Assembly: GCA_002407935.1 (NCBI GenBank)
Contig: DHPU01000045.1
Span: 1-24,632 of the forward strand
DNA: 24,632 nucleotides
Reading direction: 5' to 3'
Source: Peptococcaceae bacterium UBA5356
GTDB taxonomy: Bacteria; Bacillota; Peptococcia; DRI-13; DTU073
The notes beneath the pieces are model-generated. The model saw nothing but the letters and a program-made list of their open reading frames with translations. It did not search any database and was not told where the DNA came from. The position numbers and the translations under genes were made by a program. Below are positions 7,826 to 16,417 of this stretch, piece after piece; the first letter of the stretch is position 1, and each line of letters starts with the position of its first letter.

Positions 7826-8875
7826 TTAGTCTACCCCCTTTATTGTTACACCGGGGGTGCCTTCCACCACAGACCCTATGAGATAGGCTTCTTCCCCCAT
7901 CTCTTTTAAGCGGTTAAGCAAACGGTCGGCTTCAGAAGCATTTAAAATAAAGGTAAAACCGATTCCCATATTAAAAGTCCTCAACATTTCCCAAGTCTCG
8001 ATTCCTCCCCCTGCTGCCAAAAGTTGAAATACGGGAGGAACAGGCCAGGAACCAAATTGCAGTTCTAAATGACAGCCGGCCGGTAAAATACGGGGAGGGT
8101 TTTCAATCAGCCCACCTCCCGTAATATGGGCCATCCCTTTGATTACAAAGTTCTTTAAAATCTTCTGAACTAATTTAACATAAATTCTGGTGGGCTTTAA
8201 TAATTCCTCTCCCAAGGTACAGCCCAGTTCAGCAACATATTTCTCTGTCTCCCATTGATAAACTTCAAAGAAAATCTTCCGAGCCAGGGAAAAGCCATTA
8301 GAATGAAGCCCTGTGGAAGGAATTCCGACAATTACATCGCCGGGTTGAATCGTGCGGCCATCAATAATCTGTTCTTTTTCTACTGCACCCACCGCAAATC
8401 CCGCCACATCATATTCTCCGGGGCGATAAAACCCAGGCATTTCTGCCGTTTCTCCCCCGATTAGAGTACAATCAGACTGACTACAACCCTCCGCAATGCC
8501 CGAGACTATCTCCGCAACTTGTTGGGGTTCCAATTTCCCCACCGCCAAATAATCCAGGAAAAAAAGAGGTTCAGCTCCAGAAACAAGAATATCATTAACG
8601 CACATCGCTACACAGTCAATTCCAATGCTGTCATGTTTACCCATTTTGTGCGCAATAGCCAATTTTGTCCCGACTCCATCCGTACCGGAAACCAGCACAG
8701 GCTGCCGATATTTTCCCATATCCAGCGCAAAAAGAGCACTAAATCCCCCTAATCCTCCCAAAACTTCCTTCCGCTTTGTTTTCGCCACCAAAGGTTTCAA
8801 TAAATCTACCGCTTCATTGCCCCGCTCAATATCAACGCCTGCTTCCCGATAAGTCCATCTCTCTTTGGGTGCCAT
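7826..8875 (-). CDS. purM: Phosphoribosylformylglycinamidine cyclo-ligase (AIR synthetase)
   Basis: ATP-dependent closure of the imidazole ring, FGAM to AIR. Family motifs are visible: GGFSALFALD, SGTDGVGTKL, DCVAMCVNDI, GGETAEMPGFY and HITGGGLIEN. The 349-aa length is typical. The ATG at 8875 follows the purF TGA after a single base, and its Shine-Dalgarno (AAAAGGAGG) lies inside the end of purF, so translation is coupled. PurM is homologous to PurL. Confidence 0.97.
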   Translation of the reverse strand: MAPKERWTYREAGVDIERGNEAVDLLKPLVAKTKRKEVLGGLGGFSALFALDMGKYRQPVLVSGTDGVGTKLAIAHKMGKHDSIGIDCVAMCVNDILVSGAEPLFFLDYLAVGKLEPQQVAEIVSGIAEGCSQSDCTLIGGETAEMPGFYRPGEYDVAGFAVGAVEKEQIIDGRTIQPGDVIVGIPSTGLHSNGFSLARKIFFEVYQWETEKYVAELGCTLGEELLKPTRIYVKLVQKILKNFVIKGMAHITGGGLIENPPRILPAGCHLELQFGSWPVPPVFQLLAAGGGIETWEMLRTFNMGIGFTFILNASEADRLLNRLKEMGEEAYLIGSVVEGTPGVTIKGVD

Positions 8876-8876
8876 G

Positions 8877-10292
8877 TCAAACCTCCTTTTTACCTAATTT
8901 TTCGCCGGTTGGTATTTCAATTGGATACTTAGCACTAAGACAAGCGATACAAAAACCGGAATCCTGTCCTAAAGCACGGTACATTCCTTCCATACTTAAA
9001 TAAGAAAGAGTATCGGCCCCAATATGTTTCCTTATTTCTTCCGGTGATTTCTGACCGGCTATTAACTGACTTCTTTCTGAAGTATCTATCCCATAATAGC
9101 AAGGAGCAATTACTGGTGGTGAGGTAATCAACATATGAACCTCTTGCGCCCCACTATTACGTAACATCTGCACAATTTTCTTACTGGTAGTGCCTCTCAC
9201 AATGGAGTCGTCGACAATACCCACCCTTTTCCCCTTAACCAACTTGGTAACAGGATTAATTTTTAAACGAACACCTAAATCACGTTCGCTTTGCGCAGGA
9301 CGAATAAAGGTTCGCCCAATATAACGGTTCTTCATTAAACCCATATCAAAAACGCAGTTAATTCCTTCCGCATAACCAAGAGCACCGGCTATACCGGAAT
9401 CAGGAACCGGTATAACAATATCCACATCCACCGGCTTTTCCTTGGCTAATTGCCGTCCCATCGCCCTACGGGCCTCCATCACATTTATTCCGTCAATGGT
9501 GGAATCAGGACGGGCAAAGTAAACAAACTCAAAAACGCAAAGTGCCCGTTCCACCGGGTTTGAAAAGTTAAAAGAATGAAGACCTTCCTGATCAATGATC
9601 ACGATTTCCCCGGGAGCCACATCTCTGATAAATTCCGCTCCTAGCACGTCAAAAGCACAGGATTCAGAAGCGAGCACATAGGAGTTGTCCAATTTTCCCA
9701 GACAAAGAGGTCTATTACCAAAAGGATCCCTAACCCCGATTAATTGCTCCTCCGTCATTATTACCAGCGCATAACTCCCTTTAATCTCCTGCATGGCTTT
9801 TTGCAAAGCTTTCTCCATACTTTCCTGCCCATTACGGGCAATCAGATTAACAATCAACTCTGCATCAATACTTGCTTGAAAAACTGCTCCCTGAGCTGCC
9901 AGCTTTTCTTTTAATTTTTTAGCATTAGTAAGACTTCCATTATGAGCAAGCGCTAAACTACCATTGAGATAGCTGCAAATTAAAGGTTCCGCACTAAGAG
10001 CAACATTAGTCCCCATGGTTGAATAAAGAACATGTCCAATGGCAATTTTTCCTGTCAGGGAAGCCACCATATTATCCGTAAACACTTCGGAAACCAAGCC
10101 CTGCCCTTTATGCAGTTTCATGCCTTTTCCATCTGAAACCGCTATTCCGGCACATTCCTGTCCACGATGCTGTAAGGCATATAAAGCATAATAAGTTAAT
10201 CTAGCTACATCTTCGTCCGAACCATAGATACCAAAAACTCCACAAGCTTCTTCCATTTTATCCGGTTTGCACCCTAATATTCCATTAAACAT
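8877..10292 (-). CDS. purF: Amidophosphoribosyltransferase
   Basis: First committed purine step: PRPP plus glutamine gives phosphoribosylamine. I chose the ATG at 10292 (471 aa), with GGGGGG seven bases upstream; the open frame extends further 5' but that part overlaps purL and shows no homology. A 16-residue propeptide would be removed before Cys17 (EEACGVFGIYG), the class-II glutaminase nucleophile. The phosphoribosyltransferase site VGIVDDSIVRGTTSKK binds PRPP. Four cysteines at the Bacillus 4Fe-4S positions are present (ALCVFEF, IAPCYYG and the CIAC pair), so this is the oxygen-sensitive iron-sulphur type. It overlaps purL by 19 bp. Confidence 0.97.
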   Translation of the reverse strand: MFNGILGCKPDKMEEACGVFGIYGSDEDVARLTYYALYALQHRGQECAGIAVSDGKGMKLHKGQGLVSEVFTDNMVASLTGKIAIGHVLYSTMGTNVALSAEPLICSYLNGSLALAHNGSLTNAKKLKEKLAAQGAVFQASIDAELIVNLIARNGQESMEKALQKAMQEIKGSYALVIMTEEQLIGVRDPFGNRPLCLGKLDNSYVLASESCAFDVLGAEFIRDVAPGEIVIIDQEGLHSFNFSNPVERALCVFEFVYFARPDSTIDGINVMEARRAMGRQLAKEKPVDVDIVIPVPDSGIAGALGYAEGINCVFDMGLMKNRYIGRTFIRPAQSERDLGVRLKINPVTKLVKGKRVGIVDDSIVRGTTSKKIVQMLRNSGAQEVHMLITSPPVIAPCYYGIDTSERSQLIAGQKSPEEIRKHIGADTLSYLSMEGMYRALGQDSGFCIACLSAKYPIEIPTGEKLGKKEV

Positions 10293-12388
10293 GCTATTGC
10301 CCCCCGATATTTTTCTGTCATTTCCTTTAACCCCAGATTTACTTTCCAACCTACGCCGGCAATGCCTAAAGCTTCTCCTCCCACATTTCCCAACACCTTG
10401 TAAGGAACCTGCATGTTTTTCAATTGCTGAAGGACTAAATCCAGTTTTTGCTTGCGAATCGTCACAATAATTCTGGACTGCGCTTCGCCAAAAAGAATAC
10501 TGCTTGGCCTTAGATTCTCGGTAAGTGCAACTTCTGCCCCGATTTTTCCAGCCAAACAACATTCCGCCAAAGCTACCGCTAATCCTCCTTCAGCACAATC
10601 ATGTGCCGAAACAGCCAGCCCCATCTTGATTAATTCGGCAGCCGCATTTTGCACCTGCTTCTCCAGTTCCAGATTCAATTCCGGCGGTCTGCCCGCCTCC
10701 AAGCCATGAATCACGCTGAGATAAGTGCTCGCCCCCAACTCATCCTTATTTTGCCCCAATAAAATAATTAAATCTGCTTCTTGCTTAAAGGCTACCGTCG
10801 TCACCTGTGCCAAATCTTCTACCAAACCGATCATCCCCACAACAGGAGTAGGATAAATAGCCTCACCCTCTGTTTCATGATAAAAACTGGCCTTGCCTCC
10901 GATAACCGGCGTCTCCAACTCCCGACAAACATCACTCATTCCGGCAACAGCTTCTTTAAACTGCCAAAAAATCTCCGGTTTTTCCGGATTGCCAAAATTT
11001 AAACAATCAGTAACGGCCAGAGGCCGTGCTCCGGAGCACACCAAGTTGCGCGCCGCTTCCGCTACAGCAATCTGTCCACCCCGGTAAGGATCCAGATAAA
11101 CATAACGAGAATTGCCGTCTACCGTTAAAGCAATCCCTTTATTAAACCTTTTTACCCGCAGAACTGCGGCACCACTTCCCGGAGGCACTACTGTATCTAC
11201 ATCCAGTAAATGATCATACTGGTTATAAACCCATTCCTTACTGGCAATCGTCGGTGTACCCAATAAAGTAAGCAGCACTTTACTGTAATCCTCCATCTCC
11301 GGCAAAGTGCCTAAATCATAGGCTTGTGCCTGAGCCAGATATTCTGGTTCCCTTGCTTCCCAATCATAACGGGGGCAAGACTCTGTCAATACCTGAGCAG
11401 GAATCCGAGCCACTGTTTGCTCCCCCTCTTTAATCGTCAAAAAACCATCGGCAGTAACCCGGCCAATTACCGCAGACGCTAATCCCCATTTATTAATTAG
11501 CTCCTGGACTTCCTTTTCTTTTCCTTGCTGTAGCACCACCAACATCCGTTCCTGAGATTCCGACAACATAATTTCAGAAACACTCATCTCTGTTTCCCGA
11601 CATGGCACTTTAACTACATCTATTTCTATTCCTGTTCCGGCCCGCATAGCCATTTCACAGGCAGAACTAGTTAACCCTGCTGCACCTAAGGCCTGCATTC
11701 CTACTACATAGCCTGTTTTATTTAATTCCAGACAGACTTCCATGAGAAGTTCTCCCAGAGGAGGATCTCCCTGAAGAACCGTTGCCTCTTTTTCTGCCGA
11801 AACAGCACCCCGTTCTTCCGCAGCAAAAGTCGCTCCCTGAATACCATCTCTTCCTGTACGGGCACCCACCAGCATCACCGAATTTCCTGGATCGGCAGCC
11901 CACCCTTTAACTAACTCCTGTTGTTCCATTAAACCCACACACAGCACATTAACCAAGCAATTATCTTCATACGAAGGATGAAAATAAACCTCACCGGCAA
12001 CCGTGGGTATCCCGATACGATTACCATATGTAGCTATCTCAGCAACAATCCCTTCAAAAAGAGAACGGGTTTCTTTATTTTTGAGAGAACCAAAACGCAA
12101 AGAATTAAGCAAAGCTATCGGTCTTGCTCCCCTCGTAAAAACATCACGAATAACCCCCCCTACATCTGTAGCGTTCTTAAAAACCACAGCCTGCCCATCG
12201 CCAATATCCACTATCCCGGCATTCTCACCAGTCTCTTGTAACACCGGATTTTTATAGCTACAGTGCTCAGACCACATTACACTAAACATCCCTAATTCTA
12301 CCTCATTAGGTTCTCTTTTTAATAAGTCTTTAATCTGAGCATATTCCTGCTCTGAAAGTCCCATTTCCCGCCAAAGGTCATCTTTCAT
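10274..12388 (-). CDS. purL: Phosphoribosylformylglycinamidine synthase, large subunit of the small PurL type
   Basis: ATP-dependent FGAR to FGAM conversion. It begins with the small-PurL signature (LSEQEYAQI, then ELGMFSVMWSEHCSYK). At 704 aa it is the Bacillus/archaeal type, which lacks its own glutaminase and needs PurQ and PurS. Two PurM-like halves are visible (for example DCLNFGNPEKPE and HDCAEGGLAVALAE). Neither purQ nor purS is next to it, although they normally precede purL in this operon type; they must lie elsewhere or be replaced. The ATG at 12388 has AGGGGGG eight bases upstream and begins 15 bp after the purE stop. Confidence 0.96.
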   Translation of the reverse strand: MKDDLWREMGLSEQEYAQIKDLLKREPNEVELGMFSVMWSEHCSYKNPVLQETGENAGIVDIGDGQAVVFKNATDVGGVIRDVFTRGARPIALLNSLRFGSLKNKETRSLFEGIVAEIATYGNRIGIPTVAGEVYFHPSYEDNCLVNVLCVGLMEQQELVKGWAADPGNSVMLVGARTGRDGIQGATFAAEERGAVSAEKEATVLQGDPPLGELLMEVCLELNKTGYVVGMQALGAAGLTSSACEMAMRAGTGIEIDVVKVPCRETEMSVSEIMLSESQERMLVVLQQGKEKEVQELINKWGLASAVIGRVTADGFLTIKEGEQTVARIPAQVLTESCPRYDWEAREPEYLAQAQAYDLGTLPEMEDYSKVLLTLLGTPTIASKEWVYNQYDHLLDVDTVVPPGSGAAVLRVKRFNKGIALTVDGNSRYVYLDPYRGGQIAVAEAARNLVCSGARPLAVTDCLNFGNPEKPEIFWQFKEAVAGMSDVCRELETPVIGGKASFYHETEGEAIYPTPVVGMIGLVEDLAQVTTVAFKQEADLIILLGQNKDELGASTYLSVIHGLEAGRPPELNLELEKQVQNAAAELIKMGLAVSAHDCAEGGLAVALAECCLAGKIGAEVALTENLRPSSILFGEAQSRIIVTIRKQKLDLVLQQLKNMQVPYKVLGNVGGEALGIAGVGWKVNLGLKEMTEKYRGAIACLMEY

Positions 12389-12403
12389 CGCACTACCCCC
12401 CTG

Positions 12404-12904
12404 CTAAATCTCCGCAACCAGCTTCTGAATTTTTTCATCCTTAACCATTACTTCAGTTACCATCTTCTTTTTATATTCTATTAATTGCTTACGTAATTTA
12501 CCTTCTTTAACGCTCAAAATCTGAATCGCTAACAAAGCCGCATTTTTGGCTCCATCAATAGCCACAGTAGCCACCGGAATACCCGAAGGCATCTGCACCA
12601 TGGCATAAAGCGCGTCTACCCCTTGCAAAGCAGTAGCATTAATCGGAATGCCAATTACAGGTAAAGGAGTTACTGCCGCCAGCACACCGGGCAAATGAGC
12701 GGCCGCTCCGGCTCCGGCTATAATGACTTCAAAGCCTTCTTCATGAGCTTTTCCGGCCATAGCAAGAGCACGTTCTGTCGTACGATGAGCCGAGGCAACA
12801 TGCACCGCAAAACCCACCCCGAATTCGCGCAAAGTTTCCAATGTCTTTTTCATAATTGACCAATCAGAATCACTACCCATAATTACTAATACTTGTTTCT
12901 CCAA
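12404..12904 (-). CDS. purE: N5-carboxyaminoimidazole ribonucleotide mutase
   Basis: Converts N5-CAIR to CAIR. Class-I PurE motifs are clear: VIMGSDSDW, ASAHRTTER and GAGAAAHLPGVLA. I chose the TTG at 12904 (166 aa, typical length) because AAGGAAGGGAG lies just upstream; the longer frame from an ATG at 12934 would begin within that ribosome-binding region. It is the first gene of the purine operon. purK, its usual ATP-dependent partner, is not beside it. Confidence 0.93.
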   Translation of the reverse strand: MEKQVLVIMGSDSDWSIMKKTLETLREFGVGFAVHVASAHRTTERALAMAGKAHEEGFEVIIAGAGAAAHLPGVLAAVTPLPVIGIPINATALQGVDALYAMVQMPSGIPVATVAIDGAKNAALLAIQILSVKEGKLRKQLIEYKKKMVTEVMVKDEKIQKLVAEI

Positions 12905-12949
12905 AAAACTCCCTTCCTTCTCTACAGCTAGCATTTCTTATAATATATG

Positions 12950-12980
12950 CTCTCACTCACTATCATACCACGAGTGAGAG
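12950..12980 (-). promoter_or_regulatory. Palindrome around an extended -10-like box before purE
   Basis: A perfect 9-bp inverted repeat (12950-12958 with 12972-12980, CTCTCACTC/GAGTGAGAG) surrounds TGGTATGAT, which looks like an extended -10 element on the minus strand. No good -35 is present. It could be an operator over a second promoter, or an RNA hairpin in the leader; there is no T-run after it, so it is not a terminator. Confidence 0.4.
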
Positions 12981-13002
12981 ATTTTAGGTATTTACCATGA
13001 AT

Positions 13003-13043
13003 AAGAAAAGGTGAGCTTCTCAATTTTACGATCAAGGCTCACC
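13003..13043 (-). terminator. Terminator-like hairpin (possible attenuator) in the purine leader
   Basis: GGTGAGC(C)TT (13043-13034) pairs with AAGCTCACC (13018-13010) and is followed by TTTTCTT on the minus strand. It begins about 22 nt after the predicted start of transcription, before any gene, so it would stop the operon unless read-through is controlled. No classical purine riboswitch core or PurR box was recognised. Confidence 0.5.
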
Positions 13044-13071
13044 ATAATATTTAATACAAACTTACCTTTTT

Positions 13072-13100
13072 ATATTAGTCTCCTTTGCGCTCTATGTCAA
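13072..13100 (-). promoter_or_regulatory. SigA-type promoter of the purine operon
   Basis: TTGACA (13100-13095), a 17-bp spacer, then TAATAT (13077-13072) on the minus strand. The predicted start near 13065 gives a leader of about 160 nt before purE. It is the only strong promoter seen upstream of the purE-to-purD cluster. Confidence 0.75.
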
Positions 13101-13199
13101 GAAAGCAACAAATCAAGATCACTTAACTGCTTATTTTTTTCAAATTTGTTACAGGCTCTTACAAGAACCTCCTTAAAAGACAATACCGTCCCATTTTGT

Positions 13200-13242
13200 A
13201 AAAAAGGTGACCTCATAAGCTAGCATCTAGCTAGAGGCCGCC
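13200..13242 (-). terminator. Intrinsic terminator of the symporter gene
   Basis: A long hairpin pairs GGCGGCCTC (13242-13234) with GAGGTCACC (13214-13206), with one mismatch and one wobble, and has a perfect AGCTAG/CTAGCT inner stem. Six T follow on the minus strand. It separates the symporter transcript from the purine promoter. Confidence 0.82.
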
Positions 13243-13270
13243 TCTCTGTTTTAATTAAAAGAATTCTTTA

Positions 13271-14758
13271 TTATCGTGTTTCCATTTGCTTCACAAAAAC
13301 CTTCTGTAAATGTTCCTTAGAAAAGCTCTCCGTGAACAAGCTTACCGTAGGTACAACCGCCAAAGAAATCAGCATGGCTAACGCCCCACCGATAGGTACA
13401 AAACCGGCATCAAAATTATGATGCCAAGAATACCCGAGTCCGGTAACCAAGCCGCCTAACGCCCCGGCCCAAGCTCCCATTTTGGTCGTTCCCGGCCAAA
13501 ATAACCCCCATAAGTATGGTCCTAAAAATACCCCGGCCACTGTTCCCCAAGAAAGAGCCATTAAAGTAAGGATAATAGCTGGCTTAAAAAGAGCCAGAAT
13601 CGCGGAAAGAGCGATAAAGATCAGACAAAAAGTACGCATTATCCCCAATTCTTCTTTTTTCCCCATATGTGGTCTAACGTATCCCTTTAATAAATCGATC
13701 GTAATACTTGAACTAGAAACCAGCACCAGAGATGATAACGTAGACATCGAAGCGGATAAAACCAACAGCAGAATCAGTATTGCGGCCATTTCCGGCAAAG
13801 CAAACTGCAATATTTTAGGTACAAGTAAATCAACCGTAGCCTTACCTGTAGCGGGATCAACCGGCAACTGGTTAAAGTATAAATGGCTTATCGCCCCAAC
13901 GCCATAAGCTCCTATCCCGATAATCAGGCAAAAGACCGTAGAAATCACCGTAGCTGCCTTAATCTTTTCTTTATCCTTAATCGCATAAAACTTCTGAATC
14001 ATCTGAGGTAAACCCCAAGGGCCTAAACTAGTTAAGATAACTACCGAAAGCAAGGCAATGCCCTTTTGCCCGGTAGGAAAAACCACCGCTAAATCCGGTG
14101 AGATTTGACTCAATCTAGGTATTACCTGCGAAAAGCCACCTACAACGGAATTACCAAAAACATAATAAAGCAAGGCGCCAACCCCGAAAAGCATCACGAT
14201 CCCCTGAATAAAATCCGTCAAGGCTACCGCCCTGTATCCTCCCATTAAAAGATACGTGGCAGTAATAACGGTCATCGCCAGAAGTGCATAATTATAATTG
14301 AGCTGAAATACCTCTTCAAAAACATAACTTAATCCCATAAAGACCGAAGCAGAGTAAGGAACAAGAAAAATAAAAATAACCAGCGCCGCAAAAATCTTCA
14401 AAGCATGACTGTCATAACGAGCCTGCAAAAATTCCGGCATCGTCATCGCTCCCAATTTCTCCGTCATTTCCCGCGTCGGCTTAGCTAGAATTTTCCAAGC
14501 TAAGTAGCTGCCTATTAACGCATTCCCAATTCCAACCCACAATCCAGAAAGTCCAAATCCCCAACCAATTTTTCCTGCGTAACCCACAAAAATTACCGCA
14601 GAAAAATAAGTGGTACCATAGGCGAAAGCTGACATCCAAGGTCCAATTTTTCTCCCTCCCAGGAAAAAATCCCCCAGATTGTTGGTTTTCTTCATCGACA
14701 GAAAACCACTTACCAGCAAAATAGCCACAAAGGTACCCACCATTAAAATCTTTGCCAT
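13271..14758 (-). CDS. Sodium:solute symporter (SSS/SLC5 family)
   Basis: A 495-residue polytopic membrane protein with about 13 hydrophobic helices. It resembles the SSS family: an early helix, SMKKTNNLGDFFLGGRKIGPW and SAFAYGTTYFSAV, then GGYRAVALTDFIQG and GPWGLPQMIQKFYAIKD, all typical of pantothenate/proline/acetate-type Na+ symporters. The substrate cannot be read from sequence. The ATG at 14758 has AAGGATGG upstream. It lies between tRNA-Ala and the purine operon, reads in the same direction and has its own terminator; no clear promoter was found, so part of its expression may come from the tRNA promoter. Confidence 0.9.
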   Translation of the reverse strand: MAKILMVGTFVAILLVSGFLSMKKTNNLGDFFLGGRKIGPWMSAFAYGTTYFSAVIFVGYAGKIGWGFGLSGLWVGIGNALIGSYLAWKILAKPTREMTEKLGAMTMPEFLQARYDSHALKIFAALVIFIFLVPYSASVFMGLSYVFEEVFQLNYNYALLAMTVITATYLLMGGYRAVALTDFIQGIVMLFGVGALLYYVFGNSVVGGFSQVIPRLSQISPDLAVVFPTGQKGIALLSVVILTSLGPWGLPQMIQKFYAIKDKEKIKAATVISTVFCLIIGIGAYGVGAISHLYFNQLPVDPATGKATVDLLVPKILQFALPEMAAILILLLVLSASMSTLSSLVLVSSSSITIDLLKGYVRPHMGKKEELGIMRTFCLIFIALSAILALFKPAIILTLMALSWGTVAGVFLGPYLWGLFWPGTTKMGAWAGALGGLVTGLGYSWHHNFDAGFVPIGGALAMLISLAVVPTVSLFTESFSKEHLQKVFVKQMETR

Positions 14759-14872
14759 TTTCTACCATCCTTCCATTCTTCTTATTTTCCTTTTTGTCAA
14801 CCATCCATCCCGGATTCCCACAAGAGACTACCGTTCTACAAGGCTACAAAAATACTACAAAAATCAAAAAGC

Positions 14873-14948
<76 letters not shown>

Positions 14949-14971
14949 GAGTATTAACCAATACTATTGTT

Positions 14972-15000
14972 ATTATACTACTGCCACCACTATCATTCAA
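14972..15000 (-). promoter_or_regulatory. Promoter of tRNA-Ala
   Basis: TTGAAT (15000-14995), a 17-bp spacer and a perfect TATAAT (14977-14972) on the minus strand, 23 bp before the tRNA 5' end. Confidence 0.75.
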
Positions 15001-15027
15001 TAGCCATATTTAATTACTCCCACTCTA

Positions 15028-15440
15028 TTACAAATTGCCAAATTATTTGTCTCTAGAGCGAACGTCTTATTATTGGATGAACCGGCCAATTATCTTGATC
15101 TTACTTCGATTGACGCCTTGCAGAATATCCTTAGTGAATATGCAGGGACAGTGTTGTTTGTTTCGCATGACCGTGCTTTTGTAGATGCGGTGGCGGATCG
15201 CTTGTTGATTGTAGAAAATAAACAAATTACGGAGTTTACCGGGAACTGGCAGGCATGGGAGGAAAGACGACATAAGGCAACCTCTGCGGAGAAGGAAGCC
15301 GTAAATTAGATGAAACAATATTACGAATGAGATTGAGCGAGATTATCGCCAAAATGTCTTTACCCGGGGCAGCCAAGGAACTGTTGGAGAAAGAATACGA
15401 AAAAACCTTGGCTCAGCTCCAATTCCGAAAAAGGAAATAG
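15028..15440 (+). pseudogene. Decayed ABC-F ATPase gene (C-terminal half, 5'-truncated and frameshifted)
   Basis: The frame reads LLQIAKLFVSRANVLLLDEPANYLD, given here as parts of the region just before Walker B, then VSHDRAFVDAVADRLL (the switch His) and a C-terminal extension. This matches the second ATPase domain of ABC-F ribosome-protection or translation factors (Vga/Lsa-like region). The LSGGE signature and everything upstream are missing; the frame runs into a stop at 15001. The reading frame stops at 15309, but homology continues in another frame (KLDETILRMRLSEII, then LPGAAKELLEKEYEKTL) to a stop at 15440, so a frameshift lies around 15296-15306. A short TTG-started frame (15073-15309) remains but is unlikely to be functional. 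Confidence 0.8.
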
Positions 15441-15454
15441 TTGCATAATATTTG

Positions 15455-15483
15455 TTGTAAAAATAAATAGAATATTGTATTAT
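15455..15483 (+). promoter_or_regulatory. Promoter of the small membrane protein gene
   Basis: TTGTAA (15455-15460), a 17-bp spacer, TATTAT (15478-15483). Transcription would begin near 15490, downstream of the ATG at 15475, which supports the later TTG start. Confidence 0.55.
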
Positions 15484-15516
15484 TTAATTAAAGATATTCA
15501 AAGGGAGGTGGAGTTA

Positions 15517-16023
15517 TTGAACTTATTTGAATTAGGAGGCTTGTTTCTTTATGGCAGTCTTTTTCTAGTCTTCTTTGCAATTATTGCTTTTATCGTCGGG
15601 GCGATTTTATATCTTGTGCAAGCATTTGGTTTATATGGGATGGGCAAAAAGGCAGGGTTAGAAAATACTTGGTTGGCTTTTGTCCCGATCGCGAACTTTT
15701 ATCTAATGGGGAAATTGATTAAAGAAATAAAAGTCGATAAATATGTGGTGCCAAGCGCGGAATTAGTCTTGCCGGTAGCATGTGTTGTTGTCTTAGTCTT
15801 AGGTAATATTCCCGTATTAGGAAAATTGATTTCCCTGTGTGCTTTTCTGCTTTATTTGGCCGGATATTATAATCTTTATTCTTTATACCGGCCCAAGGAT
15901 GCGGTTATGTTTACAGTATTAAGCGTTCTTATAGTGACCGTACCTTTTTTCATTTTTATGATGCGAAATGATGAAATGGTTGTGCCGGAGCAAAAGAAGA
16001 ATGATTCCGTCCCGGTGCAGTAA
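15517..16023 (+). CDS. Small integral membrane protein of unknown function
   Basis: About 168 residues with roughly four hydrophobic helices and a charged C-terminal tail. The segment GKKAGLENTWLAFVPIANFYLMGKLI is seen in many uncharacterised Firmicutes membrane proteins (quoted here in parts: KKAGLENTWLAF and PIANFYLMGKL). I chose TTG at 15517: GGGAGG lies about eight bases upstream, and the predicted transcription start falls after the earlier ATG at 15475. A terminator follows directly. It lies between a decayed ABC-F gene and the HTH/Fic module; no function can be assigned. Confidence 0.72.
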   Translation: MNLFELGGLFLYGSLFLVFFAIIAFIVGAILYLVQAFGLYGMGKKAGLENTWLAFVPIANFYLMGKLIKEIKVDKYVVPSAELVLPVACVVVLVLGNIPVLGKLISLCAFLLYLAGYYNLYSLYRPKDAVMFTVLSVLIVTVPFFIFMMRNDEMVVPEQKKNDSVPVQ

Positions 16024-16050
16024 TTATTATTAATCAAGTAAAAAGAGAAA

Positions 16051-16083
16051 GACTCAGGACCAAGTCCCGGGTCTTTTGTTTTT
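16051..16083 (+). terminator. Terminator after the membrane protein gene
   Basis: GACTCAGGAC pairs with GTCCCGGGTC (one mismatch, one wobble) around a CAA loop, followed by TTTTGTTTTT, 28 bp after the stop. Confidence 0.8.
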
Positions 16084-16147
16084 AGGTGTTTATTTTATGC
16101 TGTTAATGCGTCTTTTAACGGTTCTCAATAAAAGAGAAATATATGCG

Positions 16148-16176
16148 TTGATTTTCTAAATAAATCCATTTATAAT
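16148..16176 (+). promoter_or_regulatory. Promoter of the HTH/Fic module
   Basis: TTGATT (16148-16153), 17-bp spacer, perfect TATAAT (16171-16176). It lies 25 bp before the HTH start codon. Confidence 0.75.
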
Positions 16177-16201
16177 AAGATTTATGAAAGGAGTGGATGA
16201 C

Positions 16202-16417
16202 ATGGCAGTGTCTGAACAGCTTAAAATCCTTTGCGTCAAGCTGGGGATTAGTGTCTCCGAGCTTGGCCGGTTATCCGGGAAAAGCCCCCAGGCTTTCAGC
16301 CAGAAGATGAAGCGGGAAAGTTTCACGGTTGATGAATTAAAACAGATCGCCGAAGTGTCGGGCTGTAAGTACGAGGGATCCTTTATCTTGCCGTCCGGCG
16401 ATAAGGTCTCATATTAA
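16202..16417 (+). CDS. Small XRE-like helix-turn-helix protein
   Basis: 71 residues, predicted DNA binding. The helix-turn-helix lies at about 8-52 (LCVKLGISVSELGRLSGKSP, with SPQAFSQKMKR as the recognition region). The C-terminus KYEGSFILPSGDKVSY is a short beta-like tail seen in small Clostridia regulators. The ATG at 16202 has AAAGGAG eight bases upstream, better placed than the ATG at 16184. It is the first gene after its own promoter and precedes fic, so it may regulate the module, possibly its own promoter. Codon use is GC-richer than in most of the window, suggesting acquisition. Confidence 0.75.
   Translation: MAVSEQLKILCVKLGISVSELGRLSGKSPQAFSQKMKRESFTVDELKQIAEVSGCKYEGSFILPSGDKVSY

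Noticed and set aside
12905..13065. Guanine/adenine riboswitch in the purine leader
   Set aside because: I looked for the conserved purine aptamer core and PurR box and did not find them; only generic hairpins are present.
14820..14872. Attachment-site repeats (TTTTTGTAG copies) after tRNA-Ala
   Set aside because: The copies are short, AT-rich and not matched on the other side of the accessory island; no tRNA 3' duplicate was seen.
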